Positions 30,301 to 39,685 of a stretch of DNA of 64,000 nucleotides are shown here, piece after piece. The notes beneath the pieces were generated by a model, which ran no database searches, was not told the DNA's origin, and saw only the letters and a program-made list of their open reading frames with translations. How positions within the stretch are numbered: position 1 is the first letter of the stretch; each line of letters starts with the position of its first letter. A program made the position numbers and the translations under genes. Origin of the DNA: Acidobacteriota bacterium (lineage in GTDB: Bacteria; Acidobacteriota; Terriglobia; Bryobacterales; Bryobacteraceae); NCBI GenBank assembly GCA_018268835.1, contig JAFDVU010000011.1, positions 1 to 64,000 on the forward strand, written 5' to 3'.

Positions 30301-31079
30301 GGGTCCTTCCCTCCGGTATGGACACTGGTACGGCGCTCAACCCAAGCAATGCACTGGACCGTTACGAAAACTACATGCCGGACACGGCAATCCCCCTGCA
30401 CCACGTGACGTTCAACGGAATCGTGGACCTGCCTGTGGGCAAGGGCAAGCGCTTCCTGCGCAACTCCAATCGTGTCCTTAACGCCCTGCTCGGCGGTTAC
30501 CAGGCGGCGTTCGTGGGCCAGGTGCTGTCGCAGGCGTTCGCGGTATCCGCCGGAAACTGGGGCGCCACCAATCCGATTCAGACGTACGGAAGTTCGGAGC
30601 CGGTCAACGACTGCCGCAGCGGCGTATGCCACCCGGCTTACCTTTGGTTCAACGGGTACATCTCGCCGACCGTGATCGGCGCGGCCAAGAACGGCATATC
30701 GGGCATCCCGTCCAACTACACGCCGTACCTCACTCCCATCAACAATACGCCCGGCACGGCGAATTTCGGCAACAACAATGTGAGCGTCACGCTCAAGAAC
30801 GGTTCGACGGTTGTAACCGGCTACTCGCCCGGACCGTCGGGCGCGAACCCGTTCTCGCACACGGTTCTGCCGGGGCCGTTCAACTATCTGACGGACATAT
30901 CGCTGTACAAGGAATTCTCACTTGCCGAGCGGGTGAAGCTGCGGTTGAATGTGGACGCGTTCAACGCGTTCAACGTTCAGGGCAGGGTGAACCCGAACGG
31001 CTCGGACGGCATCGAGTCCCTGCAGACGTCTTACTGGACGCCGCGCCAGATCCAGTTCACGGCGCGCGTTTCCTTCTAA
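27363..31079 (+). CDS. Oar-like TonB-dependent outer membrane receptor with carboxypeptidase-regulatory-like domain
   Basis: 1238 residues. Signal peptide 1-29 (LLVAVLLPAGLLAQ). Residues ~31-115 form the CnaB/carboxypeptidase-regulatory-like beta-sandwich (GSIQGTVQDATSAAIPG, then NADGFFSVPGLFAGSYSL). A plug-like region follows (QLDSSRIDQLPQNGRN, ILTTKSGTNSVHGSFFE), then a long beta barrel ending in Phe (FTARVSF). Oar-type proteins are the Acidobacteriota counterpart of SusC-like importers and lie next to carbohydrate enzymes, as here with GH3, GH2 and GH106-like genes downstream. No SusD partner is present. The ligand is probably an oligosaccharide; that is inference from neighbours. Confidence 0.92.
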   Translation: MTRNVALTINKLRHVLLVAVLLPAGLLAQSGAGSIQGTVQDATSAAIPGCSIHIVNQATGVTNDTTTNADGFFSVPGLFAGSYSLTFSAPGMKKYQTVIALQNAQVAVLNQKLSVGDVSEQVTVSGETIQLATYDSGTVSTQLDSSRIDQLPQNGRNVLGLAQNTVPGLEGNGTRANGLMQEGMEYSQDGAPMTNRNFGGEANTSQATLPDPDSVQEAKFETLNSSSQFATPATVILTTKSGTNSVHGSFFETARNNYFGIAKARQNPANFAAPHLVRNEFGANVGGPIWIPKVYNGKNKSFFFFAYERFSLRQASNELVRVPTVAMRNGDFSGLVNGAGIQQVLYDPNSTAGADNKYVRTPFPGNQIPIMRESPLAKALYAATPLPQTADNPLVNSNFNAVNNVMQTVPNVTFRLDHVFDDNNRAYFRFTDIDQTQQALRNYPSNSPANIAGGGLPAGATGYQAIPVQTISGALGFSHTFSPTLFSETILSQQWQRMYVQGNQVSLANYESQLGLPNNFGQTGFPSIGSNLIMPYGGSQWNYGMSQILTTLDENLNKVWGKHQFAFGGRYRHERFGYLSDRSPDQVNFSNQATAIYDPTTGANYGAKPNTGYADADFFLGAASSYTQNKNAPFNRVREQEFDYYVQDNWRVSSSLTINAGLRWEMHPAPHADQDYLVTFDMKNDALMLPQPLSYYIERGLTTQAIVTNLQNLGVKFESPQQAGLPSSGIEGSWYNILPRLGFAYTPSFGPKGMVIRGGYGEYVYPVPVRNSVRYLTADYPFTAGYSQNYTAASQSPDGLPNYLLRAPQTVVAGLNSQNVVNSNSTNALLPGITMGETLASNYPPAHVREANMTIEQPFRDGSVFRVSYVFTHGFNLDQNYQYNYAPATYVWETATGTTPPTGTYASVATRPYDNRVWGGNVISVKTGWSNDSALQLNYQRPFKNGFGYQIFYVYSRAFRVGGNTFRDNTLYPATAFAPGVLPSGMDTGTALNPSNALDRYENYMPDTAIPLHHVTFNGIVDLPVGKGKRFLRNSNRVLNALLGGYQAAFVGQVLSQAFAVSAGNWGATNPIQTYGSSEPVNDCRSGVCHPAYLWFNGYISPTVIGAAKNGISGIPSNYTPYLTPINNTPGTANFGNNNVSVTLKNGSTVVTGYSPGPSGANPFSHTVLPGPFNYLTDISLYKEFSLAERVKLRLNVDAFNAFNVQGRVNPNGSDGIESLQTSYWTPRQIQFTARVSF

Positions 31080-31238
31080 CAGCGAGCGTCACCGTGGACG
31101 CCGGAACCTCCGGGCCGGCGAACAGGGTCCCGGGGATTCGCGGTCGAGTGTTCGATCAAGGGCGGCGGCCCGTTGCGTACCGATACCGGTTTCGGGGTAG
31201 AATTGCCGGTCGGTATTGACGCGAACGGAGTTGCCCCG

Positions 31239-33485
31239 ATGAAGCTGATCGATCTACCCGGCGATGTTCCCCGGCGAGGCGCGCGTGTCATCGCGCTGCT
31301 GGCCGTCCCGTGCTGCCTGGCGCAGTTCACTCCGCGGGAGAAGCCCACGGGTCCGTGGATGGACAAGAGCCTCTCGCCGGACCGGCGAGCCGAACTCGTC
31401 ATGCGCGAGATGACGCGCGATGAAAAGATCCAACTGGTGCACGGCGCCGGCATGGTGGGAATCGGCAAGAGCGATCCCGTGATTGTCCGTTCCAACGGCG
31501 GCGGCGGGTTCGTGCCGGGCATTCCGCGGCTCGGTCTGCCGGACCTGAACATGAACGATTCCTCGGTGGGTTCGGGCGGCGGCGCGCGCAAGGGCCGTTA
31601 TTCGACGGCCATGCCTTCGTCGCTGGCGCTGGCCAGCGGATGGGACGCGAACCTTGCGCGCGACGTAGGCGCGCTGATCGGCCGCGAACTTGCCGATCAA
31701 GGGTACAACGTCTCTCTCGGCGGCGGGGTCAACATCACGCGCGAACCGCGCAACGGGCGCAACTTCGAGTACCTCGGGGAAGACCCGATCCTGGCGGGAA
31801 ACCTGGTGGCGGCGTGGATTCAGGGTGTGCAGTCGGAGGGAGTGATCGGCGACATCAAGCACTACGCGGTGAACGACCAGGAGACCGGACGGTATTTCAC
31901 GAACGCCATCATCGGCAAGCGGGAGTTGCGCGAGACCGATCTTCTGGCCTTCGAAATCGGCGTGAAGCGCGGCAAGCCGGGCATGGTGATGTGCTCCTAC
32001 AACCTGATCAACGGAGCATGGGCCTGCGAGAACGAATACACGCTGAACCAGGTGCTCAAGAAGGAATGGGGCTTCCCGGGCTGGGTGATTTCCGACTGGT
32101 TCGGCACGCACAGCACGGTGAAAGCCGCCAACGCGGGGCTGGATCAGGAGCAGCCCGACGGCCGCTACTTCTCGGACGCGCTGAAGAAAGCCATCGACGG
32201 CGGCGAGGTGTCCGCGGCGCGCCTCGACGACATGGTGCACCGGATTCTGCGCACGGAGTTCGCCGCCGGGATCGTCGACGATCCGCGGCCGTCGCGGGTT
32301 CCGGACATCTTTCGCGGATTTAGCGTAGCTCAAAGGGCGGCTGAGGAAACCATGGTTCTGCTGAAGAATCAGGACGCGCGCTTGCCGCTAAATGCCGCTT
32401 CGCTACGGTCGATCGCGGTCATCGGCGGCCATGCCGATGCGGGCGTCCTCTCGGGCGGCGGTTCGGCTCAGGTGGATGCGGCGGGCGGCAATGCGGTACC
32501 GGATCCGAACCTGAAGAACGACATCCTGTCGATCTTCTCGCAGGTGGTCTTTCACCGCTCCTCGCCGCTGCGCGCGATTCGCGAGGCTGCTCCCTCCGTG
32601 AAGGTCACCTTCGACCCCGGCACGGACCCCGCGGCGGCCGCGGCGGCGGCGAAGGCGGCGGACGTCGCCATCGTCTTCGTGCTGCAACACACCAGCGAGG
32701 GGAAGGACCAGGCATCGCTGGCGCTGCCGGATGGACAGGACGCGCTGGTCGAAAGGGTGGCGGCGGCGAACCCGCGCACCATCGTGGTGATCGAAAGCGG
32801 CGGACCCGTGCTGCTGCCGTGGGCCGGAAAGGTGAGCGCGATCCTGGAAGCGTGGTATCCCGGAATCCGCGGAGGCGAGGCGATTGCGAACGTCTTGTTC
32901 GGGACGGTGAACCCCTCCGGTAAACTCGCGGTGACGTTCCCCACCTCCGATTCCGACCTTCCGCGCGCGACTGTGCCCGCGCCTCCGGGAAAGATGCCCT
33001 CGCCTCTCGATGGCCTGACGGACGCCCGTCCGCCATTTCCGGCGTCCTACGACGAGGGTTTGAAGGTCGGGTACAAATGGTTCGACGCGGAGAAGAAGGC
33101 GCCGGCATATCCATTCGGTTTCGGCCTCTCCTACAGCACGTTCGCCTACTCGGACTTGAAGGTAACCGGCGGGAACTCTCTTGCCGTGAACTTCACGGTC
33201 CGCAACACTTCCCGGCGCGCCGGAGCGGAGGTCGCGCAGGTGTACCTGAGCTTCCCGGACGCCGCGAACGAGCCTCCCAAGCGCCTCATCGGGTGGGAGA
33301 AGATCGCGCTGAAGCCGGGTGAGAGCCGCGTGGTATCGCTGGCGGTGGATCCGCTCTACGTCTCGGTCTTCGACGCCGCGGCGGAGGCATGGAAGATCGT
33401 TCCTGGCGAATACCGCGTGATGGCCGGACCGTCGTCGGCGGCATTGCCGCTTGCGGCGAAGGCATCTCTTGCCGGCGCGCGATGA
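31239..33485 (+). CDS. Exported GH3 beta-glucosidase/xylosidase
   Basis: 748 residues from the ATG at 31239, preceded by GGAG with 7-base spacing; the frame extends to 31173 without a good start. N-terminal signal region (RGARVIALLAVPCCLAQ). GH3 catalytic domain: FEYLGEDPILAG, VIGDIKHYAVNDQE with the Lys-His pair, and GWVISDWFGTH with nucleophile D286. The second (alpha/beta) domain holds HTSEGKDQASLALP and the fibronectin-III-like domain closes the protein (SRRAGAEVAQVYL). It removes terminal beta-linked glucose or xylose from oligosaccharides in the periplasm. It sits ~160 bases after the receptor gene and before GH2, suggesting one utilisation locus. Exact sugar is not readable. Confidence 0.93.
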   Translation: MKLIDLPGDVPRRGARVIALLAVPCCLAQFTPREKPTGPWMDKSLSPDRRAELVMREMTRDEKIQLVHGAGMVGIGKSDPVIVRSNGGGGFVPGIPRLGLPDLNMNDSSVGSGGGARKGRYSTAMPSSLALASGWDANLARDVGALIGRELADQGYNVSLGGGVNITREPRNGRNFEYLGEDPILAGNLVAAWIQGVQSEGVIGDIKHYAVNDQETGRYFTNAIIGKRELRETDLLAFEIGVKRGKPGMVMCSYNLINGAWACENEYTLNQVLKKEWGFPGWVISDWFGTHSTVKAANAGLDQEQPDGRYFSDALKKAIDGGEVSAARLDDMVHRILRTEFAAGIVDDPRPSRVPDIFRGFSVAQRAAEETMVLLKNQDARLPLNAASLRSIAVIGGHADAGVLSGGGSAQVDAAGGNAVPDPNLKNDILSIFSQVVFHRSSPLRAIREAAPSVKVTFDPGTDPAAAAAAAKAADVAIVFVLQHTSEGKDQASLALPDGQDALVERVAAANPRTIVVIESGGPVLLPWAGKVSAILEAWYPGIRGGEAIANVLFGTVNPSGKLAVTFPTSDSDLPRATVPAPPGKMPSPLDGLTDARPPFPASYDEGLKVGYKWFDAEKKAPAYPFGFGLSYSTFAYSDLKVTGGNSLAVNFTVRNTSRRAGAEVAQVYLSFPDAANEPPKRLIGWEKIALKPGESRVVSLAVDPLYVSVFDAAAEAWKIVPGEYRVMAGPSSAALPLAAKASLAGAR

Positions 33486-33513
33486 TGCCACGACGAGCAC
33501 GGCTGAAAAGAGA

Positions 33514-33519
33514 TAGACT
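33514..33519 (+). promoter_or_regulatory. Candidate -10 box of the GH2 gene
   Basis: TAGACT in the string ATAGACTCTAAAGGCG, 80 bases upstream of the GH2 start. A closely similar string, TTAGACTAAAAGCG, lies upstream of the cold-shock gene (39686-39691). The resemblance is the only support; no -35 box is evident. Confidence 0.3.
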
Positions 33520-33599
33520 CTAAAGGCGAAAAGAGGACCTCAAACTTCCTGGGGCGCCGTCCCTGTGCCGTTGCGGTCCCTGACGCCAGGAGTCGAACA

Positions 33600-36587
33600 A
33601 TGAAACGTTTCAGTCGTCGCGACATGTTGAAAGGCAGCGTGGCGCTCCCGGCCGCGGCTGCCGTTGGATTGCCGGAATCCGCCGATCCCGCGCAAACCGC
33701 GCAATCCCAGGGTGCGGCGGCTCCCGCGCCGGAATCGCTCCGCGAGCGCCTGCTCCTGGACTTCGGGTGGCGCTTTCATTTCGGGCACGGCGACGACCCG
33801 GTGAAGGACTTCGGCTTCGGACTCGGCCGCTCGGGCGGATTCCAGAAGACCGGGGGATTCCTCGCGCCCAGCAACCTGGCCTACGACGACAGCGACTGGA
33901 CGCCGGTGAACCTGCCGCACGACTGGGCCATCACGCTGCCGTTCAAGAACGACCCGGCGCTGACCAGCAAGGGATCGTATCCGCTGGGCCGCGAGTATCC
34001 GGAGACGAGCGTGGGCTGGTATCGGCGGGTGATCGACGTTCCGGCGAGCGACGCGGGGCGGCGGCTTTCGGTGGAATTCGACGGCGCGTACCGCGAAACG
34101 ATGGTGGTGTTCAACGGCTACTACGTCGGGCGGCACAGCGGCGGGTACGACCCGTTCAGCTTCGATCTGACCGATTTCGCGCTGCCCGGCGAGCCGAACG
34201 TGCTGCTGGTGCGCGTGGACGCGACCCTGAGCGACGGCTGGTTCTACGAAGGCGCGGGGATCTACCGGCACGTGTGGCTGGTGAAGACCGCACCGGTACA
34301 CGTCAAGAAGTGGGGCACGCTGGCGGCGGCCAAGGTGCAGCCGGGGCAGGCGACGGTTTCCATCCGCACGGAGATCGAAAACCAGGGCAAGGGCGCGGCC
34401 GACGTGCGAGTGATTTCGACCGTGCTGGATCCTTCCGGCAAGGAGGCGGCGAAGGTGACGAGCGCACCGGCGGCGGTGGGCGAGTTCGACGAGCGCACCT
34501 TCGAACAGCAGGCGGTGGTGCGGCAGCCGGAGTTGTGGTCGCAGCAGGTGCGCAATCTGTATCGGCTGGTCACCGAGGTGGAGACGGGCGGAAAGATCAC
34601 GGACCGGTACGAGTCGCGGTTCGGCATCCGCGATCTGAAGTTCGACGCCGACCGGGGCCTCCTGTGGAACGGCAAGCCGGTGAAGGTGAAGGGGACGTGC
34701 AATCACCAGGATCACGCGGGGCTCGGGGTGGCACTGCCGGACGCGGTGCAGCATTACCGGGTGCGCCGGCTGCAGGACATGGGCTGCAACGCGATCCGCA
34801 CGTCGCACAATCCGCCGACGCCGGAACTGCTGGATGCGTGCGATGAACTCGGCATGCTGGTGCTGGCGGAGACGCGGATGCTGAGTTCGAATCCGGAGGG
34901 AATCGCGCAGTTCACCAACCTGGTGCGGCAGGCGCGCAATCATCCGAGCGTGTTCATCTGGTCCATGGGGAACGAGGAGGGCGTGTCGATCACCGAGACC
35001 GGGCGCAAGCTGTTGACCAGCATGAAGCGGGCGGCGCTGAAGCACGACCGGTCGCGGCCGATTTCGATTGCGCCGCCGCCGATGACGAATCAGTTGGGCA
35101 AGGGCGGGCTGGCGTTGTGCGACATCATGGGCTACAACTACGCCGACCCGCAGGCCGAGGCGTACCACAAGGAGAACCCGAAGATGCCGATTGTGGGGAC
35201 GGAGAACGTGAGCGCGGTGAGCACGCGCGGCGCGTATATCACGGACCGCGAGAAGGGCACGGTGAGTTCGTACGATCCGTACACCACCACGGGGCGCGCG
35301 TCGGCGGAAGGCTGGTGGCGATTCGTGAGCGCGCGGCCGTACATCGCGGGCGGATTCGTGTGGACCGGCTTCGATTACCGCGGCGAGCCATCGCCCTACG
35401 GGTGGCCGAACATCAGCTCGCAGTACGGCATCATCGACACGTGCGGATTCCCCAAGGATACGTTCTACTACTACCAGTCGTGGTGGACCGCGAAGCCGGT
35501 GCTGCACGTGTTCCCGCACTGGAACTGGCCGGGCTATGAGGGCAAGGAGATCGCGGTGTGGGTGCATTCCAACCTGGACCGCGTGGAGCTGTTCCATAAC
35601 GGGCAGAGCCTGGGCGCGAAGGACATGCAGAAGGACCAGCACCTGGCATGGCTGGTGAAGTACGCGCCGGGCACGATCGAAGCGCGCGGCTACAAGGGCG
35701 GCAAGCAGGTGATGACGGCGAAGCGGGAGACGACAGGCGCGCCGGCACGGCTCGTGCTGCGGCCGGATCGCGGCGCCATTTCGGCCGATGGAGAGGACGT
35801 CGCCTTCTTCACGGCGGAAGTAAACGATGCGCAGGGGCGCGTGGTGCCGGTCACGGATAACGAGATCACATTCCGGGTGACGGGACCGGGGGTGGTGATC
35901 GGGACGGGCAACGGCGATCCGACGAATCACGAGCCGGATCCGGGATCGGCGCGCAAGGCCTTCGGGGGGCTGTGCATGGCAGTGGTGCAATCGACCAAGG
36001 TGGTGGGACTCGTTCGGGTGGAAGCCACGTCGCCCGGCCTGGCGCCGGCGCAGGCTTCGGTTTCCACGATCGCGGTGAAACTGCGGCCGCAGGTGCCGGT
36101 TTGGGAGCGCGAGGTGCCCGCGGGCGAAGGCATCACAGGACTGTGGCGTCCGGCGGCGGCGGTGGCGTCGACGACGGGTGGGAATCCGATGGCACTGGCG
36201 GGCGGGAACGTGGACATGGTGTTCACGCTGCGGCAGCAGGGCGGCACGGTGACGGGGTCGATGGAATCGGCCGGTGGCGGGGGATTTGGCGGCGGGTCCG
36301 CGGGCGGCGCGATCGAGGACGGCAAGGTCGCGGGGGCGGAGATTTCGTTCCGGGTCGGGAACACGACGTACAGCGGGACGGTGAGCGGGGACCGCATCGA
36401 ACTGCGGCGGAGCGGCGGCTTCGGCGGACGTGGAGGACGCGGCGGCGCGCCGCCCGCGGCCGAGACGGGTCCGCGCCCGGCTATCGGTCCGCCGCCGAAC
36501 GGGAGCGACCCGTCGTTCGGCGGGGGCGGGGGACGGCGCGGGGGTGGGACTCCGGCTCCGCTGGTGCTGCGGCGCGTGAAGAGGTGA
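33600..36587 (+). CDS. Tat-exported GH2 beta-galactosidase-like enzyme with extra C-terminal beta domain
   Basis: 995 residues. AGGAG lies 7 bases before the ATG. N-terminus MKRFSRRDMLKGS is a twin-arginine signal. The GH2 order is complete: sugar-binding jelly roll (DWTPVNLPHDWAI), Ig-like domain, TIM barrel with acid/base E459 in WSMGNEE and nucleophile E535 in IVGTEN, then DUF4982-like and Ig-like domains. Residues ~843-938 form an added domain with the pattern GLW, LRQQGGTVTGS, GKVAGAEISF and SGDRIEL, the same as two small exported proteins in this window. The last ~55 residues are Gly/Arg-rich. It overlaps no neighbour; the GH106-like gene starts 2 bases after its stop, so the pair is an operon. 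Substrate beta-galactoside is inference. Confidence 0.92.
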   Translation: MKRFSRRDMLKGSVALPAAAAVGLPESADPAQTAQSQGAAAPAPESLRERLLLDFGWRFHFGHGDDPVKDFGFGLGRSGGFQKTGGFLAPSNLAYDDSDWTPVNLPHDWAITLPFKNDPALTSKGSYPLGREYPETSVGWYRRVIDVPASDAGRRLSVEFDGAYRETMVVFNGYYVGRHSGGYDPFSFDLTDFALPGEPNVLLVRVDATLSDGWFYEGAGIYRHVWLVKTAPVHVKKWGTLAAAKVQPGQATVSIRTEIENQGKGAADVRVISTVLDPSGKEAAKVTSAPAAVGEFDERTFEQQAVVRQPELWSQQVRNLYRLVTEVETGGKITDRYESRFGIRDLKFDADRGLLWNGKPVKVKGTCNHQDHAGLGVALPDAVQHYRVRRLQDMGCNAIRTSHNPPTPELLDACDELGMLVLAETRMLSSNPEGIAQFTNLVRQARNHPSVFIWSMGNEEGVSITETGRKLLTSMKRAALKHDRSRPISIAPPPMTNQLGKGGLALCDIMGYNYADPQAEAYHKENPKMPIVGTENVSAVSTRGAYITDREKGTVSSYDPYTTTGRASAEGWWRFVSARPYIAGGFVWTGFDYRGEPSPYGWPNISSQYGIIDTCGFPKDTFYYYQSWWTAKPVLHVFPHWNWPGYEGKEIAVWVHSNLDRVELFHNGQSLGAKDMQKDQHLAWLVKYAPGTIEARGYKGGKQVMTAKRETTGAPARLVLRPDRGAISADGEDVAFFTAEVNDAQGRVVPVTDNEITFRVTGPGVVIGTGNGDPTNHEPDPGSARKAFGGLCMAVVQSTKVVGLVRVEATSPGLAPAQASVSTIAVKLRPQVPVWEREVPAGEGITGLWRPAAAVASTTGGNPMALAGGNVDMVFTLRQQGGTVTGSMESAGGGGFGGGSAGGAIEDGKVAGAEISFRVGNTTYSGTVSGDRIELRRSGGFGGRGGRGGAPPAAETGPRPAIGPPPNGSDPSFGGGGGRRGGGTPAPLVLRRVKR

Positions 36588-36589
36588 CC

Positions 36590-39500
36590 GTGCGGAAAGG
36601 AATGCTCGCTGCCGCCGCGGTGTCGGCCGTGGCGGCGGCACAGAGCGGCCACTTCGCCGGCAGGACGCGCGCCGATTGGATCCGGTTCAACCCGGTGACG
36701 CCGCTGACGGTGGCGACGTTCGCCCATCCGCCGGCGGCGGACCAACCCTGGGTACGGCTGAACATGCCGGCGACGGCGGATCCGGCGGAACTTGCGGCGG
36801 AGGTCCGCGCGATGCACGACGCGGGCATCGCCGGCGTCGAAGTGGGACAGGGCGCCTTCCCGGACAACGCGCAACTGGTCGCGCTGCTCACGGCGGCGAA
36901 CGCGTCGGGGATCAAGGTGAGTTTGAGCCACGGGCCCACGCAGAATCCGGCGGGCTACTCGATCGACGGGGACAACGCGCGCAAAACGCTGGTGGCAGGG
37001 AAGGCGGCTTTGGACGCGGGGTCCATGTTCGACGGGCCGGTGCCCGCGCCGGCGATCAACCAGGGAAGCCGCAGCGGGTTCGGCGGCGCCGGCGGCCGCG
37101 GGCCCGCGGCGGGCCGAGGTCCGGCCGGTGGACGTGGCGGAGCGGGAGGGCGCGGCGGCCCCCAGCCCACGCGCGCGACCCTGATCGCGGTGCTCGCCTA
37201 CCGCTGCGCGCAGTCGCCGTGCGCCGCGACCGGACCGGTGGAACTCGACCGGTCTTCGATGATCGATCTTACCGGCGCGGTCGGCAGCGGGAACTCGCTG
37301 CGCTGGATCGCCCCGTCCGCGCCGGCCGGCGCGCAGTGGCTCGTCACAGCGTTCTGGTCCCGAGGCGTGTTCGCGCAGCCGGACCCGTTCAGCGACGCGG
37401 GCTACGCCGACCTGATTCAGAGCATGGAGACCGGTTTGAGCGCGGAAGTGAAGGAGCTGATGAAGAAGAACGGCGGAGACATCTTCTACGACTCCCACTC
37501 CGTCGACCGCGGCAGCCCGGACGAGTTGTGGACCAATCGCATGGCTGAGGAGTTCGCCGCCCGCCGGCATTACGCGTTGATCCCGAACCTGCCGGCGCTG
37601 TTCCGCGAGGCGTTCGATTTCAGCGACGGCAGCGCGCCGCGCGTGCGCGAGGATTTCTACGCGGTACGCGGCGATCTGTGGCTGGCAAAGCAGATCGATC
37701 CGCTGCGGCAGTGGGTGCGCAAGTACAACAACGTCCTGCGGGTGCAGGTGGAGGGCGAGGCCAACCTGACGATTCCCATCACCGACATGGTGCCGGCTGC
37801 GGCGGCGGTGGATCGCCCGGAACACGAGAACCTGTTCGTGGGCGATGAGATCGATAACTACCTGCCGATGGCGTCCGCCAACCACATGACCGGGAATCCG
37901 TGGTATTCGACCGAGTGCTGCGCGGCCTTCGGCAAGAACTACGCGCAGACATTTCAGGACACCGCGATCCGCATGCACCGCAGTTTCGCAGGCGGCATGA
38001 CGAAGCTGGTTTACCACGTGTACCCGTATCGCGACGGCGCCACGTGGAAGTGGCCGGGGTACCACAATTTCGGTCCGGCGGGATTCTCCAACGCCTGGGG
38101 TCCGCGCGAGCCCTACTGGGCCGATGCGCGCCTGTACAACGATTACTTCGCGCGCCACCAGCAAGTGCTTACGCAGGGAGATGCGAAGACCGACGTCGCG
38201 GTCTACATGCAGAACTACCTTTATCCGCCCTCGCAGGTGAGCAAGACCCGCCACTGGGGCGATACCGGGCTGCAGGAAGCGGGCTACACCCGGGACTATC
38301 TGAATCCCGCCATGCTCGACCTGCCGAACGCGACGGTCACGGGAAAGCGCCTGGCAGCGAACGGGCCGGACTACAAGGCGCTGATCATCGATAGCGAACA
38401 GGGGCCGCCTACCGACCCGGTGAAGACCGCGATGCCTGTGGACGTCGCGCGCAAGATCCTTGGGTACGCGCGCGCCGGATTGCCGGTGATCGTGGTCGGC
38501 ACGCCGCCGAATCGCACGCCCGGCAATACACCGGATGCCGATGCTGTGCTGAAGGGTGCGATCGCGGAGTTGCTCGCGGAGCGCTCGGTGGCGCGCGTGG
38601 CCCACGAATCGGACGTGCCGGCGAAGTTGCGCGAACTCGGCATCCGCCCGGCGGCGGATCCCGCGACGCCCTCGCCCCTGCTCAGCATCCGGCGCCATGA
38701 CGCGGCGGCAAAGACCGATTACTACTTCTTCTACAACCAGGGAATCGTCAGCCCGACGGATGAGCCAGGCACACTCTTCGAGCCGGCGACGGGCCAACCG
38801 GTGGAGCGCGAGGTGAGCCTCGAGGGGCGCGGGCGCCCGTACCTTCTGGATGCGTGGTCGGGCAGGATCACGCCCATCGCGCAATATCAGGCGAGCGGCG
38901 GAAGGGTGAACCTGCGCGTCCGGCTTTCGCGCGACAACGGTGTGCTGATCGCCGTCAGCGAAGATCCGAGCCGCTTCGGCGCCGCCGCTCCCGCGGTGTG
39001 GGTGAGCCGCACCAACGCGGACGGCGCCGCCATCGAGCGGGGCCGCGTGGTGATCCGCGCATCCCGGGCGGGGACGTACGAGACAACGCTCGGCAACTGG
39101 CGTACGGTGCGCAGCACCATCGCCGGCGTACCGGCGCCGATCGACCTGACGCGCGCGGCGTGGCACCTGGCGGCGGAGGACTGGCAGCCGGCGAATCCCT
39201 ACGCAACGACGTTCGGACCGGCCGCCGCCAAGACGCGCAAGACGCGGGTCGAAGTGGAACTGACGGCGTTGAAGGCATGGCCGGAGATTCCTCAGTTGCA
39301 GCATGTCTCCGGGCTCGGCACGTACACCACGGCCTTCGATCTGCCCGCCACGTGGAGCGCGGCGAACGGGGCGCGGCTCAGCCTCGGCGAGGTGTTCGAC
39401 AGCTCCACGCTGGCCGTGAACGGCCAACCCGTCCCGGTGGACCAGATCGCGGCGGAGGCGGACATCGGCCCGTATCTCAAGGCGGGGCGCAATACCTTGA

Positions 39501-39652
39501 CGGTGCGGGTGGCAACCACGCTGAACAATCGCCTGACGGATCTCGACGAAGGGGTGCGCGCCCGCGGACTGGTGCAACCCTACGGCCTGGTCGGGCCGGT
39601 GGTGGTGACGCCGTACGCGACGGCGGAGGTGTGGCGCGCGGGGGGAAGGTAG
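36590..39652 (+). CDS. GH106-like alpha-L-rhamnosidase, exported
   Basis: 1020 residues from the GTG at 36590, which has GAGG 5 bases upstream inside the end of the GH2 gene; the frame upstream of it is a GH2 shadow. Short signal-like N-terminus (MLAAAAVSAVAAAQS). The early ADWIRFNPVTPL and AMHDAGIAGVEVGQG, a long barrel (VGDEIDNYLPMASANHMTG, RMHRSFAGGMTKLVYHVYP), and the late galactose-binding-like jelly roll (LGEVFDSSTLAVNGQ) match large rhamnosidases of the GH106 kind. Residues ~157-193 are a Gly/Arg-rich insert. It would remove rhamnose from pectin or gum side chains. Family placement is by overall layout; catalytic residues were not verified. Confidence 0.82.
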   Translation: MRKGMLAAAAVSAVAAAQSGHFAGRTRADWIRFNPVTPLTVATFAHPPAADQPWVRLNMPATADPAELAAEVRAMHDAGIAGVEVGQGAFPDNAQLVALLTAANASGIKVSLSHGPTQNPAGYSIDGDNARKTLVAGKAALDAGSMFDGPVPAPAINQGSRSGFGGAGGRGPAAGRGPAGGRGGAGGRGGPQPTRATLIAVLAYRCAQSPCAATGPVELDRSSMIDLTGAVGSGNSLRWIAPSAPAGAQWLVTAFWSRGVFAQPDPFSDAGYADLIQSMETGLSAEVKELMKKNGGDIFYDSHSVDRGSPDELWTNRMAEEFAARRHYALIPNLPALFREAFDFSDGSAPRVREDFYAVRGDLWLAKQIDPLRQWVRKYNNVLRVQVEGEANLTIPITDMVPAAAAVDRPEHENLFVGDEIDNYLPMASANHMTGNPWYSTECCAAFGKNYAQTFQDTAIRMHRSFAGGMTKLVYHVYPYRDGATWKWPGYHNFGPAGFSNAWGPREPYWADARLYNDYFARHQQVLTQGDAKTDVAVYMQNYLYPPSQVSKTRHWGDTGLQEAGYTRDYLNPAMLDLPNATVTGKRLAANGPDYKALIIDSEQGPPTDPVKTAMPVDVARKILGYARAGLPVIVVGTPPNRTPGNTPDADAVLKGAIAELLAERSVARVAHESDVPAKLRELGIRPAADPATPSPLLSIRRHDAAAKTDYYFFYNQGIVSPTDEPGTLFEPATGQPVEREVSLEGRGRPYLLDAWSGRITPIAQYQASGGRVNLRVRLSRDNGVLIAVSEDPSRFGAAAPAVWVSRTNADGAAIERGRVVIRASRAGTYETTLGNWRTVRSTIAGVPAPIDLTRAAWHLAAEDWQPANPYATTFGPAAAKTRKTRVEVELTALKAWPEIPQLQHVSGLGTYTTAFDLPATWSAANGARLSLGEVFDSSTLAVNGQPVPVDQIAAEADIGPYLKAGRNTLTVRVATTLNNRLTDLDEGVRARGLVQPYGLVGPVVVTPYATAEVWRAGGR

Positions 39653-39685
39653 GCGGCCGGCGAGCGGAGGCGGCAAAAGACATGT

